NCBI RefSeq assembly: GCF_902832885.1
Contig: NZ_CADFDK010000007.1
Location: 248,001-312,000, forward strand
DNA from: Burkholderia seminalis DSM 23518
Lineage (GTDB): Bacteria > Pseudomonadota > Gammaproteobacteria > Burkholderiales > Burkholderiaceae
Reading direction: 5' to 3'
DNA length: 64,000 nucleotides
The notes beneath the pieces were generated by a model, which had not been told where the DNA came from, searched no databases, and saw only the letters and a program-made list of their open reading frames with translations. The position numbers were made by a program, and so were the translations under genes. This document shows positions 16,464 through 24,874 of the stretch, one piece after another. Position 1 is the stretch's first letter. Each line of letters begins with the position of its first letter.

Positions 16464-16494
16464 CGGCGGCCGTTTCATGACGAAACGGCCGCCG
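16464..16494. terminator. Hairpin between convergent hutC-like and phyH genes
   Basis: A perfect 13-bp stem (16464-16476 with 16482-16494, 5-base loop). No T run follows on either strand, but its position between convergent stops suits a bidirectional terminator. Confidence 0.6.
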
Positions 16495-16513
16495 CGTTCG
16501 TTCGCCGCGCCGG

Positions 16514-17362
16514 TCAGATCGCGCCGACCTGCCCCGCGCCGCGCGACCACACGACCGGAAACAGCGGATGGTCGAGCGGTGCGCCGTCGGCCAGCTGCTC
16601 CGCGAGCCCGGGGAAGTCGGGCGACGTTTTCCAGCGGCGCGGCGCGTGACGGATATCGTCGCCGACGAAGCGGATCGAGAACGCGCGCCGGCGGTTCCGC
16701 GTGCCGCCCGACGCATGCAGCGTGAGCATCCGGAAGCACACCATGTCGCCGGGCTCGAGCGCCCAGCGGCGGATCGGGAACGCCGCGCGGTCGGCTTCGA
16801 TATCGGGCAGGTCGGCCAGGGTGCCTTCCGGGAACCACTTCGCTTCCTTGTCCATGAACGTGCGCGGCATCAGCCACGGCCCGCGATGCGAGCCCGCGAC
16901 GAATTCCAGCGTCGATTCGAGCGGCACCGGATCGACCGGAATCCACATGCTGACGTTGTCGTCGCCTTCGATGTTGTAGTACGGCTGGTCCTGGTGCCAC
17001 GGCGTGCGCTGCCGCGTGCCGGGCTCCTTCACGAGCAGGTGGTCGTGATGCAGTCGCACGCGCCCGGTTCCCATCAGCGCGGCGGCGACCGACGGCGCCG
17101 GCGAGCGCACGATGAAGTCGCGATACGCGTCGTTGTGCTGCCAGTTGCAGAAATCCTCGAAGAACCAGCCGGGATCGTCGGGCCGGCTCGCGACTTTCGC
17201 GCGCGCGCTCGGCCGGGCAAGATTCACGTCGATGCCGGCCCGCAGCGCGGCCACTTCGTCGGGCGAAAAGATGCCCTTGATGCAGACCGCGCCTTCCTCG
17301 CGGAACGCGGCAATCAGTTCGGGCGTCACGGCTTGCGCGACTCGATCCTGGATACTCGTCAT
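16514..17362 (-). CDS. Phytanoyl-CoA dioxygenase (PhyH) family protein
   Basis: A 282-residue Fe(II)/2-oxoglutarate dioxygenase. The iron ligands are visible as the HxD in TPWHQDQPYYN and the distal histidine in MLTLHASGGT; the arginine in RRAFSIRF binds 2-oxoglutarate. It also shows GDDNVSMWIPVDPVPLESTLEFVAGSHRG, typical of the family. Bacterial members hydroxylate small molecules including amino acids. It begins 31 bases after the stop of the binding-protein gene, so the two form an operon. ATG at 17362 was preferred; in-frame starts at 17377 and 17389 are possible. Confidence 0.87.
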   Translation of the reverse strand: MTSIQDRVAQAVTPELIAAFREEGAVCIKGIFSPDEVAALRAGIDVNLARPSARAKVASRPDDPGWFFEDFCNWQHNDAYRDFIVRSPAPSVAAALMGTGRVRLHHDHLLVKEPGTRQRTPWHQDQPYYNIEGDDNVSMWIPVDPVPLESTLEFVAGSHRGPWLMPRTFMDKEAKWFPEGTLADLPDIEADRAAFPIRRWALEPGDMVCFRMLTLHASGGTRNRRRAFSIRFVGDDIRHAPRRWKTSPDFPGLAEQLADGAPLDHPLFPVVWSRGAGQVGAI

Positions 17363-17393
17363 GGTGTGCCTGTCCATTGAATGAATCACCGGG

Positions 17394-18197
17394 TCACGGC
17401 GCCGAAGTCAGCTGCTGCTTCGCGCCGTAGATGTCGAAGTCGAAATATTTCGCGGCGATCTTCCGGTATGTGCCGTTCGCGCGGATCGCGACGATCGCGT
17501 CGTTCAGCCGCTTCTTCATGTCCGCGTCGCCCTTGCGCACGCCCATCGCGACGCCGTAGCCGGTGATCCGTGCGTCGGTCACGTCGGGGCCGGCGAACGC
17601 GTAGCCCTTGCCGCGCGGCGTCTTCAGGAACGAGTAGCCGGCTTGCGTCTTGTCCTGGAAGGTCGCGTCGAGGCGGCCGTTGACGAGATCCTGGTACACC
17701 TGGTCCTGATTCTGGTAAGAGACGATCGTCACGCCCCGGGTCGCCCATTCGGCCTTCGCGTACGCCTCCTGGGTCGTGCCCTGGTCGATCCCGATGCGCT
17801 TGCCCGCGAGCGACGCGGCGGTCGGCAGCAGCTTCGAGCCGACCGGCGCGACGAGCGCACCCGGCGACGCATACAGCTTGTTCGAGAAGTCGATCTGCTT
17901 GAGCCGCTCGTCGGTGGCCGTCATCGCCGACATGATCACGTCGAACTTGCGCGCGCGCAGCGCCGGAATCATCCCGTCGAAGCCCTGCTCGACCCACACG
18001 CACTTCGCATGCAGCTGCTCGCAGATCGCATTGCGCAGGTCGATGTCGAAACCGGCGAGCGAGCCGTCGGGCTGCTTCGCCTCGAACGGCGGATACGTGG
18101 GGTCGATGCCCCAGCGGATCGTCGACGTGTCCTGGGCGAACGACACGAGCGGCGCGAATGCCAGCGCGGTAACGAGGAGCGTTGCAGTGCAGTTCAT
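17394..18197 (-). CDS. Periplasmic amino-acid-binding protein (Lys/Arg/Orn/His type)
   Basis: A 267-residue family 3 solute-binding protein with a signal peptide (MNCTATLLVTALAFAPLVSFA). IRWGIDPTYPPFEAKQPDGSLAGFDIDLRNAICEQLHAKCVWVEQGFDGMIPAL is the characteristic N-terminal lobe of the HisJ/ArgT group, with the conserved cysteine pair. It should deliver a basic amino acid or derivative to an ABC permease, but no permease or ATPase genes are nearby, so it is an orphan or shares another transporter. It heads the operon with the PhyH dioxygenase. Confidence 0.88.
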   Translation of the reverse strand: MNCTATLLVTALAFAPLVSFAQDTSTIRWGIDPTYPPFEAKQPDGSLAGFDIDLRNAICEQLHAKCVWVEQGFDGMIPALRARKFDVIMSAMTATDERLKQIDFSNKLYASPGALVAPVGSKLLPTAASLAGKRIGIDQGTTQEAYAKAEWATRGVTIVSYQNQDQVYQDLVNGRLDATFQDKTQAGYSFLKTPRGKGYAFAGPDVTDARITGYGVAMGVRKGDADMKKRLNDAIVAIRANGTYRKIAAKYFDFDIYGAKQQLTSAP

Positions 18198-18508
18198 GGC
18201 GGGTCCTTGCAGGTCTCGACGCGGCGGGCGACGCCGGCGTCCGGTGGAGGCGCCGCGCCGGAGAGCCGGCGCGGTGCGCGAAAGGCGGGGCTTCGATGAG
18301 ACTGGGATGCAGTCTAGACCGCCTAAATTTCGAGTGCAAGCAGGGGAAACAAGGGAGCGCGATGGACCGACTGGAGATGAGGACCAGGGAGGCAGGGGAG
18401 CCTTCGATTCAACGCATTTCTATGCGGAATTCAGGTGCTCCCGTGCGCGACACCCGTCCGCGACGAAACGCAAGAGATAGCGGTCTATACCGGTAGCCGT
18501 GGCGATAG
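18198..18508. other. Intergenic stretch upstream of the binding-protein gene
   Basis: 311 bases. The promoter of the binding-protein/phyH operon (minus strand) must lie here. No convincing promoter or gene is visible; the part 18320-18480 is AT-richer than the chromosome and may belong to the remnant region to its right. Confidence 0.35.
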
Positions 18509-18841
18509 GTTGCCCGATGTTTCATCGAACCTGCCGGTCACGCGCCCCATACCGCAGTGGACTTCCGCGGCGATCGTCCGACCGCGCGGGACTTGTTCGA
18601 CTTGTGCCTGGTCATCGAGCGGGAGCCGGCAAGCTTGATCGAAACCGCTGCGTTTCCCGTTCGGCATCGCGACACGTTTCTGCGTTTGCTCAACGAGCCT
18701 CGCACGTTCGTACGACCGCGGTTCGACGACATCCGGACATTCGGCTACACGCCGTCGTTCGACTCTTGTGTTGAACTCGCCGACGCCTTCCTGCGAAAAC
18801 TCCCCGGCGGCACGCCCGAGCCCAAATCGCGCCGCCGCTAA
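18509..18841 (+). pseudogene. C-terminal remnant resembling AbiEii-type nucleotidyltransferase
   Basis: The plus frame is open from 18509 to a TAA at 18841. From 18557 it reads DFRGDRPTARDLFDLCLVIEREP followed by FPVRHRDTFLRLLNEP. The pattern RGDRxTARDLFDLALVIEREP is, from memory, the C-terminal part of AbiEii/AbiGii-type nucleotidyltransferase (toxin) proteins. The upstream catalytic part is absent: an in-frame TAG stands at 18506-18508 and nothing before it resembles the family. It looks like a truncated, dead copy. Identification rests on a short motif only. Confidence 0.42.
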
Positions 18842-18848
18842 CCCCGGC

Positions 18849-18989
18849 CGCGCCCGCATCGATCAGCCTGCGCACCGTCTCGACATGACCGCGTTCGGCC
18901 GCCGGATTCAATGCGGTGTCGCGATACCGGTGCGTGCCGCGCAGGTCGGCGCCGGGCGCGAGCGTCATCCGCAGGATGTCGTCAGGCGC
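18849..18989 (-). pseudogene. Ankyrin-repeat gene remnant
   Basis: On the minus strand this stretch reads GADLRGTHRYRDTALN followed by PAAERGHVETVRRLIDAGA, a clear ankyrin repeat of the kind seen in Burkholderia ankyrin proteins (TALIPACERGHVETVRTLIDAG). The similarity ends abruptly at 18849, only 8 bases from the stop of the AbiEii-like remnant, and upstream there is at most part of one more repeat. Both ends of the original gene are missing. Confidence 0.5.
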
Positions 18990-19115
18990 CTCAAAAGCCC
19001 GCGAAACGCGCCGCCCCAAGTCCGGCCAAACCGCGATTGCCCGCGCCGTCCGCGCATGTTAAAAGTCGTCGCATGCATGTGGAAATGCAATGCTCGAATC
19101 CGCAAAAGTGCAAAA

Positions 19116-19979
19116 ATGAATAGACCCCTGTTCGACCTCGACCTGCTGCGCGCGCTCGTGATGGTCGCCGACTGCGGCAGCTTCACGACGGCTTCCGCGC
19201 GCCTGCATTCGACGCAGTCGACGGTCAGCCAGAAGGTGCGCCGGCTCGAGGAAATCGCCGGCCACCGCCTGCTCGATCGCGGCACGCGCGATGTCCGGCC
19301 GACCGATGCGGGCGTGACGGTGCTCAGCTATGCGCGGCGCATGCTTGCGTTGAACGACGAAATGCTGGAAGCGTTGTCGGGCGCCACGGTCGCGCTGACG
19401 ATCCGGCTCGGCGTGCCCGACGATTTCGCGGCGGGCCGCACGACGCACGCGCTCGCGGCATTCAAGCGCGAGCATCCGCAGGTCAAGCTCGAAGTGACGT
19501 GCGGGCTGAGCCGCGACATCTGCGCCGCGTACGATCGCGGCGAACTCGATCTCGTGCTGATCAAGCAGCGGCGCGACAGCCGCGAGGCCGTCGTGCGCTG
19601 GCCCGAGAAGCTGCGCTGGATCGACAGCGCGAAGCATCCGTCGATCGATCTCGACCCGGTGCCGATCGTCGTGTTTCCGCCGCGCGGGCTCTATCGCGAC
19701 GACATGATCAAGGCGATCGAGGAGCGCGGGCGCCGCTGGCGCATCAGCTTCACGACGTCGAGCCTGAGCGGCATCCAGGCGGCCGTCGCGGACGGGCTCG
19801 GCATCAGCGTGCTGCCCGCGCGCGTGGTGACCGACGAGCACGTCGTGCTGACCGCGAAGCAGGGCTTCGCGCCGATCGAGAACATGGATATCGCGATCCT
19901 GCACCGGCCGACGGCCGACCCGATGGTCAGCGAGCTGACGAAAGCGCTCGCGGCGATGCTGGAACTCGAGGGGCGATAA
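19116..19979 (+). CDS. LysR-family transcriptional regulator
   Basis: A 287-residue regulator: winged helix at 5-65 (LLRALVMVADCGSFTTASARLHSTQSTVSQKVRRLEEIAGHRLLDR) and a substrate-binding domain from about 88. It ends early compared with most LysR proteins but has no frame break. It lies immediately right of the two gene remnants and convergent with the NTF2-like gene. The target is unknown; it may act on the amidohydrolase cluster. Confidence 0.88.
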   Translation: MNRPLFDLDLLRALVMVADCGSFTTASARLHSTQSTVSQKVRRLEEIAGHRLLDRGTRDVRPTDAGVTVLSYARRMLALNDEMLEALSGATVALTIRLGVPDDFAAGRTTHALAAFKREHPQVKLEVTCGLSRDICAAYDRGELDLVLIKQRRDSREAVVRWPEKLRWIDSAKHPSIDLDPVPIVVFPPRGLYRDDMIKAIEERGRRWRISFTTSSLSGIQAAVADGLGISVLPARVVTDEHVVLTAKQGFAPIENMDIAILHRPTADPMVSELTKALAAMLELEGR

Positions 19980-20006
19980 GCCGCGCGGATTTCATCCGGG
20001 CGCCAC

Positions 20007-20029
20007 GCACGGGGCGCACTGCCCCGTGC
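20007..20029. terminator. Hairpin between convergent LysR and NTF2-like genes
   Basis: GCACGGGGC (20007-20015) pairs with GCCCCGTGC (20021-20029), 5-base loop, lying 27 bases past one stop and 3 bases from the other. No T run follows. Confidence 0.5.
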
Positions 20030-20032
20030 ATG

Positions 20033-20506
20033 TCAGAACATCGTGTTGCCGTTCGCGGCCTGCTCGGGCACCGGCTGGTTCACGTCCCAGTGCTCGACGA
20101 TCTTGCCGTGCTCGAGCCGGAAGATGTCCATGATCGCGCTGCCGCGCGTGCCGGGTTCGCGCACCGCGTGCACGTGCAGGATCACGTAGTCGCCGTCGAC
20201 GAACGAACGCTTGATCTCGCTGTGCGACTGCGGATAGGTGTCGCGCAGAAAGGCGACGAACTTGCGGAAACCGTCGCGGCCGTCGGCCGCGTTCGGGTTG
20301 TGCTGCACGTAGCGATCGCCGACATACGCGAGCGCGGCGTCCGCATCCTTTTCGTTGAGGCCTTTCTCGTAGAACGCGAGCACCGTCCGCCGGTTGGCTT
20401 CCTGCCGCGCATCGGCCGGATCGGCCGCCACCGCGTGCGCGGCCGTCACGGCGAACAAGGCCGCCGCCGTCCATCGTGCGGCCCGTGCCGCTGTCGTGCG
20501 TCGCAT
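20033..20506 (-). CDS. Secreted NTF2-like/SnoaL-like protein
   Basis: A 157-residue protein with a signal peptide (MRRTTAARAARWTAAALFAVTAAHAVA) and an NTF2-fold domain: RRTVLAFYEKGLNEKDADAALAYVGDRYVQHNP and GSAIMDIFRLEHGKIVEHWDVNQPVP. Members include SnoaL cyclases, but most bacterial ones have unknown substrates. GGGGAG lies upstream of the ATG at 20506. It follows the two amidohydrolase genes on the same strand with a 56-base gap and may belong to their operon. Confidence 0.85.
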   Translation of the reverse strand: MRRTTAARAARWTAAALFAVTAAHAVAADPADARQEANRRTVLAFYEKGLNEKDADAALAYVGDRYVQHNPNAADGRDGFRKFVAFLRDTYPQSHSEIKRSFVDGDYVILHVHAVREPGTRGSAIMDIFRLEHGKIVEHWDVNQPVPEQAANGNTMF

Positions 20507-20562
20507 CGTCGTCTCCCCGGAAATCCGGCTGAAAACCCGATCATACCGGCGCGACGCCGTGC

Positions 20563-21747
20563 TCAGACGAGTGCGCCGTTGCGCGCGACGATCGCCCCCG
20601 ACGATACGACGAGACGCCGCACCGGCCGCGCGACGACGGCCTCGGCGAACGTCAGCGCGTCGACGAGCACGACGTCCGCACGGCTGCCCGGCTGCAGCCC
20701 GTAATCCGCGAAACCGCAGCCGTGCGCCGCACCGTGCGTCACGCAGTCGAGCGCGACTTCGAGCGCATCGTCGCGGCGGAAATCGTTGCGCATGCCGATC
20801 AGCATCGCGCGTTCGAGCATGTCGGGCGAACCGTACGGCGTCCACGTGTCGCGTATGCCGTCGTTGCCGCCGATCACGATCACGCCCGCCGCCCGGCACG
20901 CGGCGACCGGCGGCACCGGCACCGCCGCCGGCGCGGTCGTGACGATCGCCACCCCGAGCGCGGCCATTCGCGCGAGCAATGCATCGCGCTCGCGCTCGGC
21001 GAGATCGCCCAGGCAGAAACCATGACTGATCGTGACCTTCCCCTGCATGCCGAGCGCGGCCGTGCGCTGCAGGATCAGGTCGAGCGAATACGCGCCCATC
21101 GACCCGCGCTCGTGCAGATGGATATCGAGCCCGCGGCCGTGACGCTCCGCGATCGCGAACAGCACGTCCACCGCCTCGACCGGATCGCCTTCGATCGCGC
21201 ACGGATCGAGTCCGCCGAGCAGGTCCGCGCCGGCGCCGAGCGCATCGGACAGCAGCGCATCGGTGCCCGGCCGCTTGAGTACGCCCGACTGCGGAAACGC
21301 GACGATCTGGATGTCGACTTGCCCGCGCAGCGTCTCGCGCGTCGCGAGCACGCCGTGCAGGTGGCGCAGGCCCGCTTCGGTATCGACGTCGACGTGCGTG
21401 CGGATGCGCGTCGTGCCGGCCGCGAGGAAGGCTCGTGCCAGCGCGAGCGACGCGGCGCCCGCGTCGTGGCCGCTCGTCGCGCGATAGTGGCGTTCGTTCT
21501 CGATGCGGTCGACGAGACGCGGCCCGACCTGGTTGCGATACCACGGCATCCCCCAGTGCGTCTTGTCGAGGTGCGCGTGGCCTTCGACGAGGCCGGGCAG
21601 CGCGAGCGCGCCCGCGCCGTCCTCGATCGCGCAGCCGGCGGGCGCGTCGAGCGACGGGCCGACACGCGCGATGCGGTCGCCTTCGATCAGGATGTCGAGT
21701 GCGGTGTCGGCGCTCGTGCGGACGTTGCGGATCAGCAGGTTCGTCAT
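20563..21747 (-). CDS. Amidohydrolase, cytosine deaminase/AtzC-like (copy 2)
   Basis: A 394-residue metal-dependent hydrolase. HAHLDKTHW (first metal histidines), IRTHVDVDTEAGLRHL, DIHLHERGS, ISHGFCLG and the late aspartate in GGNDGIRDTWTPYG match cytosine deaminase and N-isopropylammelide hydrolase (AtzC) relatives. It removes an amino or amide group from a ring or small amide; the exact substrate is unknown. ATG at 21747 gives the family start MTNLLIRNVRT. It is a paralogue of the preceding gene in the same operon, 66 bases downstream of it. Confidence 0.87.
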   Translation of the reverse strand: MTNLLIRNVRTSADTALDILIEGDRIARVGPSLDAPAGCAIEDGAGALALPGLVEGHAHLDKTHWGMPWYRNQVGPRLVDRIENERHYRATSGHDAGAASLALARAFLAAGTTRIRTHVDVDTEAGLRHLHGVLATRETLRGQVDIQIVAFPQSGVLKRPGTDALLSDALGAGADLLGGLDPCAIEGDPVEAVDVLFAIAERHGRGLDIHLHERGSMGAYSLDLILQRTAALGMQGKVTISHGFCLGDLAERERDALLARMAALGVAIVTTAPAAVPVPPVAACRAAGVIVIGGNDGIRDTWTPYGSPDMLERAMLIGMRNDFRRDDALEVALDCVTHGAAHGCGFADYGLQPGSRADVVLVDALTFAEAVVARPVRRLVVSSGAIVARNGALV

Positions 21748-21778
21748 GTCGATTCCGGTGAAGTCGGTCAGTGCAAGG

Positions 21779-21798
21779 CCGGCACGGCGCATGCCGTG
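21779..21798. repeat. Palindromic hairpin between the two amidohydrolase genes
   Basis: GGCACGG and CCGTGCC flank a 6-base loop; extra GCCGG pairs extend the stem across a bulge. It lies in the 66-base gap inside the operon and could limit readthrough. Confidence 0.4.
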
Positions 21799-21813
21799 CC
21801 GCCGGCCGGTGGG

Positions 21814-23013
21814 TCAGCGCGTGAAGCGCAGCGACGGCGCGAACGGCGCCCCCGTATCACTTTCGCCGCGGCGGAACACCCAGCGTTCGGCCGGCACGCC
21901 GGCGACGGCCGCCGCCGCGTTCGGCGCGCGCACCGCGACGAAACTCGCATCGCAGCCCACCGCGATGCCGTAGTGCGCGTTGCCGATCACGCGCGCGCCG
22001 GCGTACGTCGCCATGTCGAGCGCGATGCCGAGCGCTTCGTCGGTGTAGAAACCCGACCGGTAGCCGACCATCATCGCGCGCTGCAGCATGTCGCCGTTGC
22101 CGTACGGCCACCACGCGTCGCGAATGTTGTCGTTGCCCGCGAACACGTGCACGCCCGCGTCGCGCAACAACCGCACCGGCGGAAACGCGCAATCGCCCGG
22201 CGCATTCGTCAGGATCGATACGCCCGCTTCGGCCAGCGCCGCCGCGGTGCGCCGGACATCGTCATCGCTCACCTGGCCGAGCGCGTACGCATGGCTCACG
22301 TTCACGCGCCCGCCGAGCCCGGCCGCACGCGTGCGCGCCGCGATCCGCAGCAGTTGCGCGATGCCGATCTCGCCCGGCTCGTGCAGGTGGATGTCGATCT
22401 TCGCGCCGCGTTTCTCCGCGATGCCGAACACGATGTCGAGCTGGCCGTCCGCGTCGCCGTCGAGCGTCGTCGGATCGATCCCGCCCACGACGTCCGCGCC
22501 TTCGCGCACGGCCGCGTCGAGCATCGCGGCCGTGCCCGGGCACGTCACGACGCCGGCCTGCGGAAACGCGACCAGTTCGATGTCGACGATCCCGCGCCAT
22601 TGCTCGCGCGCGGCCATCACGGCCTGCAGGTTCGACAGGCCCGTCGTCGCATCGACGTCGACGTGGCTGCGCATCGCGATCGTGCCGAATGCGGCGGCCT
22701 GCGCGATCAGCGCGTTCGCGCGCTCGACGATCGGCGGTGCGGCGGCAAGCTGGCGCTTCTCGACCGCGAGCCGCTCGCGCAGCGAACCGACCGATTCGTG
22801 CGGCACCCAGCGAGCGCCGACGAAGCTCTTGTCGAGGTGGATGTGGCCGTCGACGAAGCCGGGCAGCACGACGCGGCCGTCGAGGTCGATGGTCTCCGCG
22901 CCGGGCGCGGCTGCGCAATCGGCGCCGATCGCCGTGAAGCGGCCGTCGCGGACGACGAGGTTGACGGGCTGGCCGCCGGCATCGACGGCGTTGATGAAGA
23001 ATCGTTCGGTCAT
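21814..23013 (-). CDS. Amidohydrolase, cytosine deaminase/AtzC-like (copy 1)
   Basis: A 399-residue paralogue of the next gene. Metal motifs: GFVDGHIHLDKSFVG, MRSHVDVDATTGLSNLQ, IDIHLHEPGE, VSHAYALG and AGNDNIRDAWWPYGNGDML. Dimer-forming or substrate-sharing pairs of this family are seen in pyrimidine, creatinine and triazine breakdown, but no such pathway genes lie nearby. It leads a two- or three-gene operon on the minus strand ending with the NTF2-like protein. The ATG at 23013 fits the family; a long upstream open frame is not coding. Confidence 0.87.
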   Translation of the reverse strand: MTERFFINAVDAGGQPVNLVVRDGRFTAIGADCAAAPGAETIDLDGRVVLPGFVDGHIHLDKSFVGARWVPHESVGSLRERLAVEKRQLAAAPPIVERANALIAQAAAFGTIAMRSHVDVDATTGLSNLQAVMAAREQWRGIVDIELVAFPQAGVVTCPGTAAMLDAAVREGADVVGGIDPTTLDGDADGQLDIVFGIAEKRGAKIDIHLHEPGEIGIAQLLRIAARTRAAGLGGRVNVSHAYALGQVSDDDVRRTAAALAEAGVSILTNAPGDCAFPPVRLLRDAGVHVFAGNDNIRDAWWPYGNGDMLQRAMMVGYRSGFYTDEALGIALDMATYAGARVIGNAHYGIAVGCDASFVAVRAPNAAAAVAGVPAERWVFRRGESDTGAPFAPSLRFTR

Positions 23014-23476
23014 GGCCTGGAAGGTGGGGCGGTCGCGGCGCGCCGCCGGCGCGGATAGGGGAAGGAACCGCAGCCGGCGCGGCGCGACCACTGGCAGGGA
23101 ATCCGGCCACGATATCGGACGCTGCCGCCCGCGGCCAATTAAATGTCGCGATGCCGCGCATTCGATTTCGCGATGTGTGCCGCACACGCCCGCCGGGTCT
23201 CGCGTGACGCAGGGGTTCGATCGCAACGGAGGGCCGACACGCCGCATGAAACAAGCGGGCCGCATCACTGGCACGCGGATGACTGGAAGCCGCTTCGCGC
23301 CGTTGTCGGGCCTGGCTCGAACGCCGCGCCGGCGCAGCGATTTACGCGGCAACAGACTTTACACGTTGTTACCCGGCCGCACCGGACGCGCATCCGGCCA
23401 TTCCTTATACTCACGCCGAGTTCGCCACCCATGACGGGAATCCATCGGCGGACACGTTGCCGATGCAGGAAACATC
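23014..23476. promoter_or_regulatory. Divergent control region, amidohydrolases and lipoprotein
   Basis: 463 bases. For the lipoprotein gene, TATACT at 23406-23411 is a good -10 box with CGGACG 17 bases before it; the leader would be about 59 bases. The sequence around 23130-23150 is AT-richer (AATTAAATG) and may hold the amidohydrolase promoter. Readable long frames here are not coding. Confidence 0.45.
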
Positions 23477-24127
23477 ATGATGCGCATGCCCTCCACGAAG
23501 ACCGTTCTGTTCGCCTCGCTCGTCGCCGTGGCGGCGCTTCCCCTGACCGCCTGCGTCGCACCCGGCTACTACGGCGCGCAGCCGGGCTATCCGCAGCAGC
23601 AGCAATACGCGACGCCCGGCTACGCGCAGCCCGCGTATTCGCAGCCGGGCTACGTGCAGCAGCAACCGGCGTATCCGAACCCGGCGCCGCAGCCGTACGA
23701 TCAATACGGCAACCCGTCGCAATACGGCTCGCAGCCGTATGACCAGTACGGCAACCCGCAACAGCAATACGCGAACCCGTACGGCGCGCAATACGGCACC
23801 GTCGCGAACATCCAGCCGGTCAACGGCTCGGTCGGCCCGTCGGGCGTGGCCGGTACCGTCGTCGGCGCGCTCATTGGCGGCGTGCTCGGCAACCAGGTCG
23901 GCCGCGGTCACGGCCGCGATGCAGCGACCGTCATCGGCGCGCTCGGCGGCGCGGTGGCGGGCAACCAGATCGGTCAGCAGATGGGTGCCGCGCAGGGCCC
24001 GAGCAGCTACCGGATCGACGTGCAGGTCAGCGACGGCTCGATGCGCTCGTTCGACGTGCAGTCGCCCGGCAACCTGCGTCCGGGCGACCGCGTGCAGATC
24101 AACGGCAATCAGCTGTCGCGGTATTGA
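23477..24127 (+). CDS. Glycine-zipper outer-membrane lipoprotein (SlyB/OmpA-2TM type)
   Basis: A 216-residue lipoprotein with signal peptide and lipobox LTAC (Cys26). Residues 27-115 are rich in Gln, Tyr, Pro and Gly with repeated YPQQQ and PYDQYGNP units. Residues 118-170 form a double glycine-zipper (VAGTVVGALIGGVLGNQVGRGHGRDAATVIGALGGAVAGNQIGQQ), typical of SlyB-like surface lipoproteins. The C-terminus (YRIDVQVSDGSMRSFDVQSP) is a small beta domain. It probably anchors in the outer membrane and affects envelope integrity. AGGA precedes the ATG. Confidence 0.88.
   Translation: MMRMPSTKTVLFASLVAVAALPLTACVAPGYYGAQPGYPQQQQYATPGYAQPAYSQPGYVQQQPAYPNPAPQPYDQYGNPSQYGSQPYDQYGNPQQQYANPYGAQYGTVANIQPVNGSVGPSGVAGTVVGALIGGVLGNQVGRGHGRDAATVIGALGGAVAGNQIGQQMGAAQGPSSYRIDVQVSDGSMRSFDVQSPGNLRPGDRVQINGNQLSRY
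23690..23758 (+). repeat. In-gene tandem repeat encoding QPYDQYGNP
   Basis: Two near-identical 27-base units (23690-23716 and 23732-23758) with a 42-base period inside the lipoprotein gene. The period is a multiple of three, so copy-number change would keep the frame. Confidence 0.7.
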
Positions 24128-24364
24128 TTGATGCCCGTTGCGTGCGCGTGATCTGATCGCGCGCACGTCGTCCCTTCCGTCACGCCGGCACGGCCGCGTG
24201 ACCCGCCATGCGCGCACGGCCCGCAACGCTCCGGCGCCGCCGAAATGCGCAATGCGCCGAACGGCGCCACGCGACATCCGAATTCCCATTAGGATGAGGA
24301 CGATGCATCCCGCGGCTACGGCAGCCCGCGCCGGCATGCACGCCCCTCAACCGGAATCCCGCCG

Positions 24365-24874
24365 ATGACGATCACGACCCGCCTGCTCGATGCGGCCGAC
24401 GCCGCCCGTTTCCAGACCGTTCGCCTGCGTGCGGTCGATACCGCGCCCACGTCCTTCCTGCCCACGCTCGACGAGGAATCGCAGGTGCCAGTCGACGAAT
24501 TCGCGACGCGCCTCACGCCGAACCACGAGCGCGCGGTGTTCGGCGCGTTCGACGGCGAGACGCTCGTCGGCATCACCGGCGTGCGCCGCGATGCACGCGC
24601 GAAGATCGCGCACAAGGCGACGATCTGGGGCGTGTTCGTCGAGCCCGCGTATCGCGGCCGCGGCATCGCGCAGGCGCTGCTCGAAAGCGCGACCGAGCAT
24701 GCCGCGCAGGCGTGGCAGTGCAAGCAGCTGATGCTGTGCGTAAACGAGGTCAACGGCAACGCGGAGCGGCTGTATGCGTCGCAAGGGTTCGTGCGGTTCG
24801 GCACGGAGCCGCGCTCGATGTTCGTCGACGGCCGGTTCTACGACGAGCACTACATGATCAAGACGCTCGCGTAA
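24365..24874 (+). CDS. GNAT-family N-acetyltransferase
   Basis: A 169-residue acetyltransferase with the acetyl-CoA pyrophosphate loop in GVFVEPAYRGRGIAQALLESA (motif A, RGRGIA) and the later NEVNGNAERLYASQGFVRFG (motif B). It transfers acetyl from acetyl-CoA to an unknown amine or protein. It stands alone on the plus strand, 237 bases after the lipoprotein gene; that gap contains nothing recognisable. Confidence 0.88.
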   Translation: MTITTRLLDAADAARFQTVRLRAVDTAPTSFLPTLDEESQVPVDEFATRLTPNHERAVFGAFDGETLVGITGVRRDARAKIAHKATIWGVFVEPAYRGRGIAQALLESATEHAAQAWQCKQLMLCVNEVNGNAERLYASQGFVRFGTEPRSMFVDGRFYDEHYMIKTLA

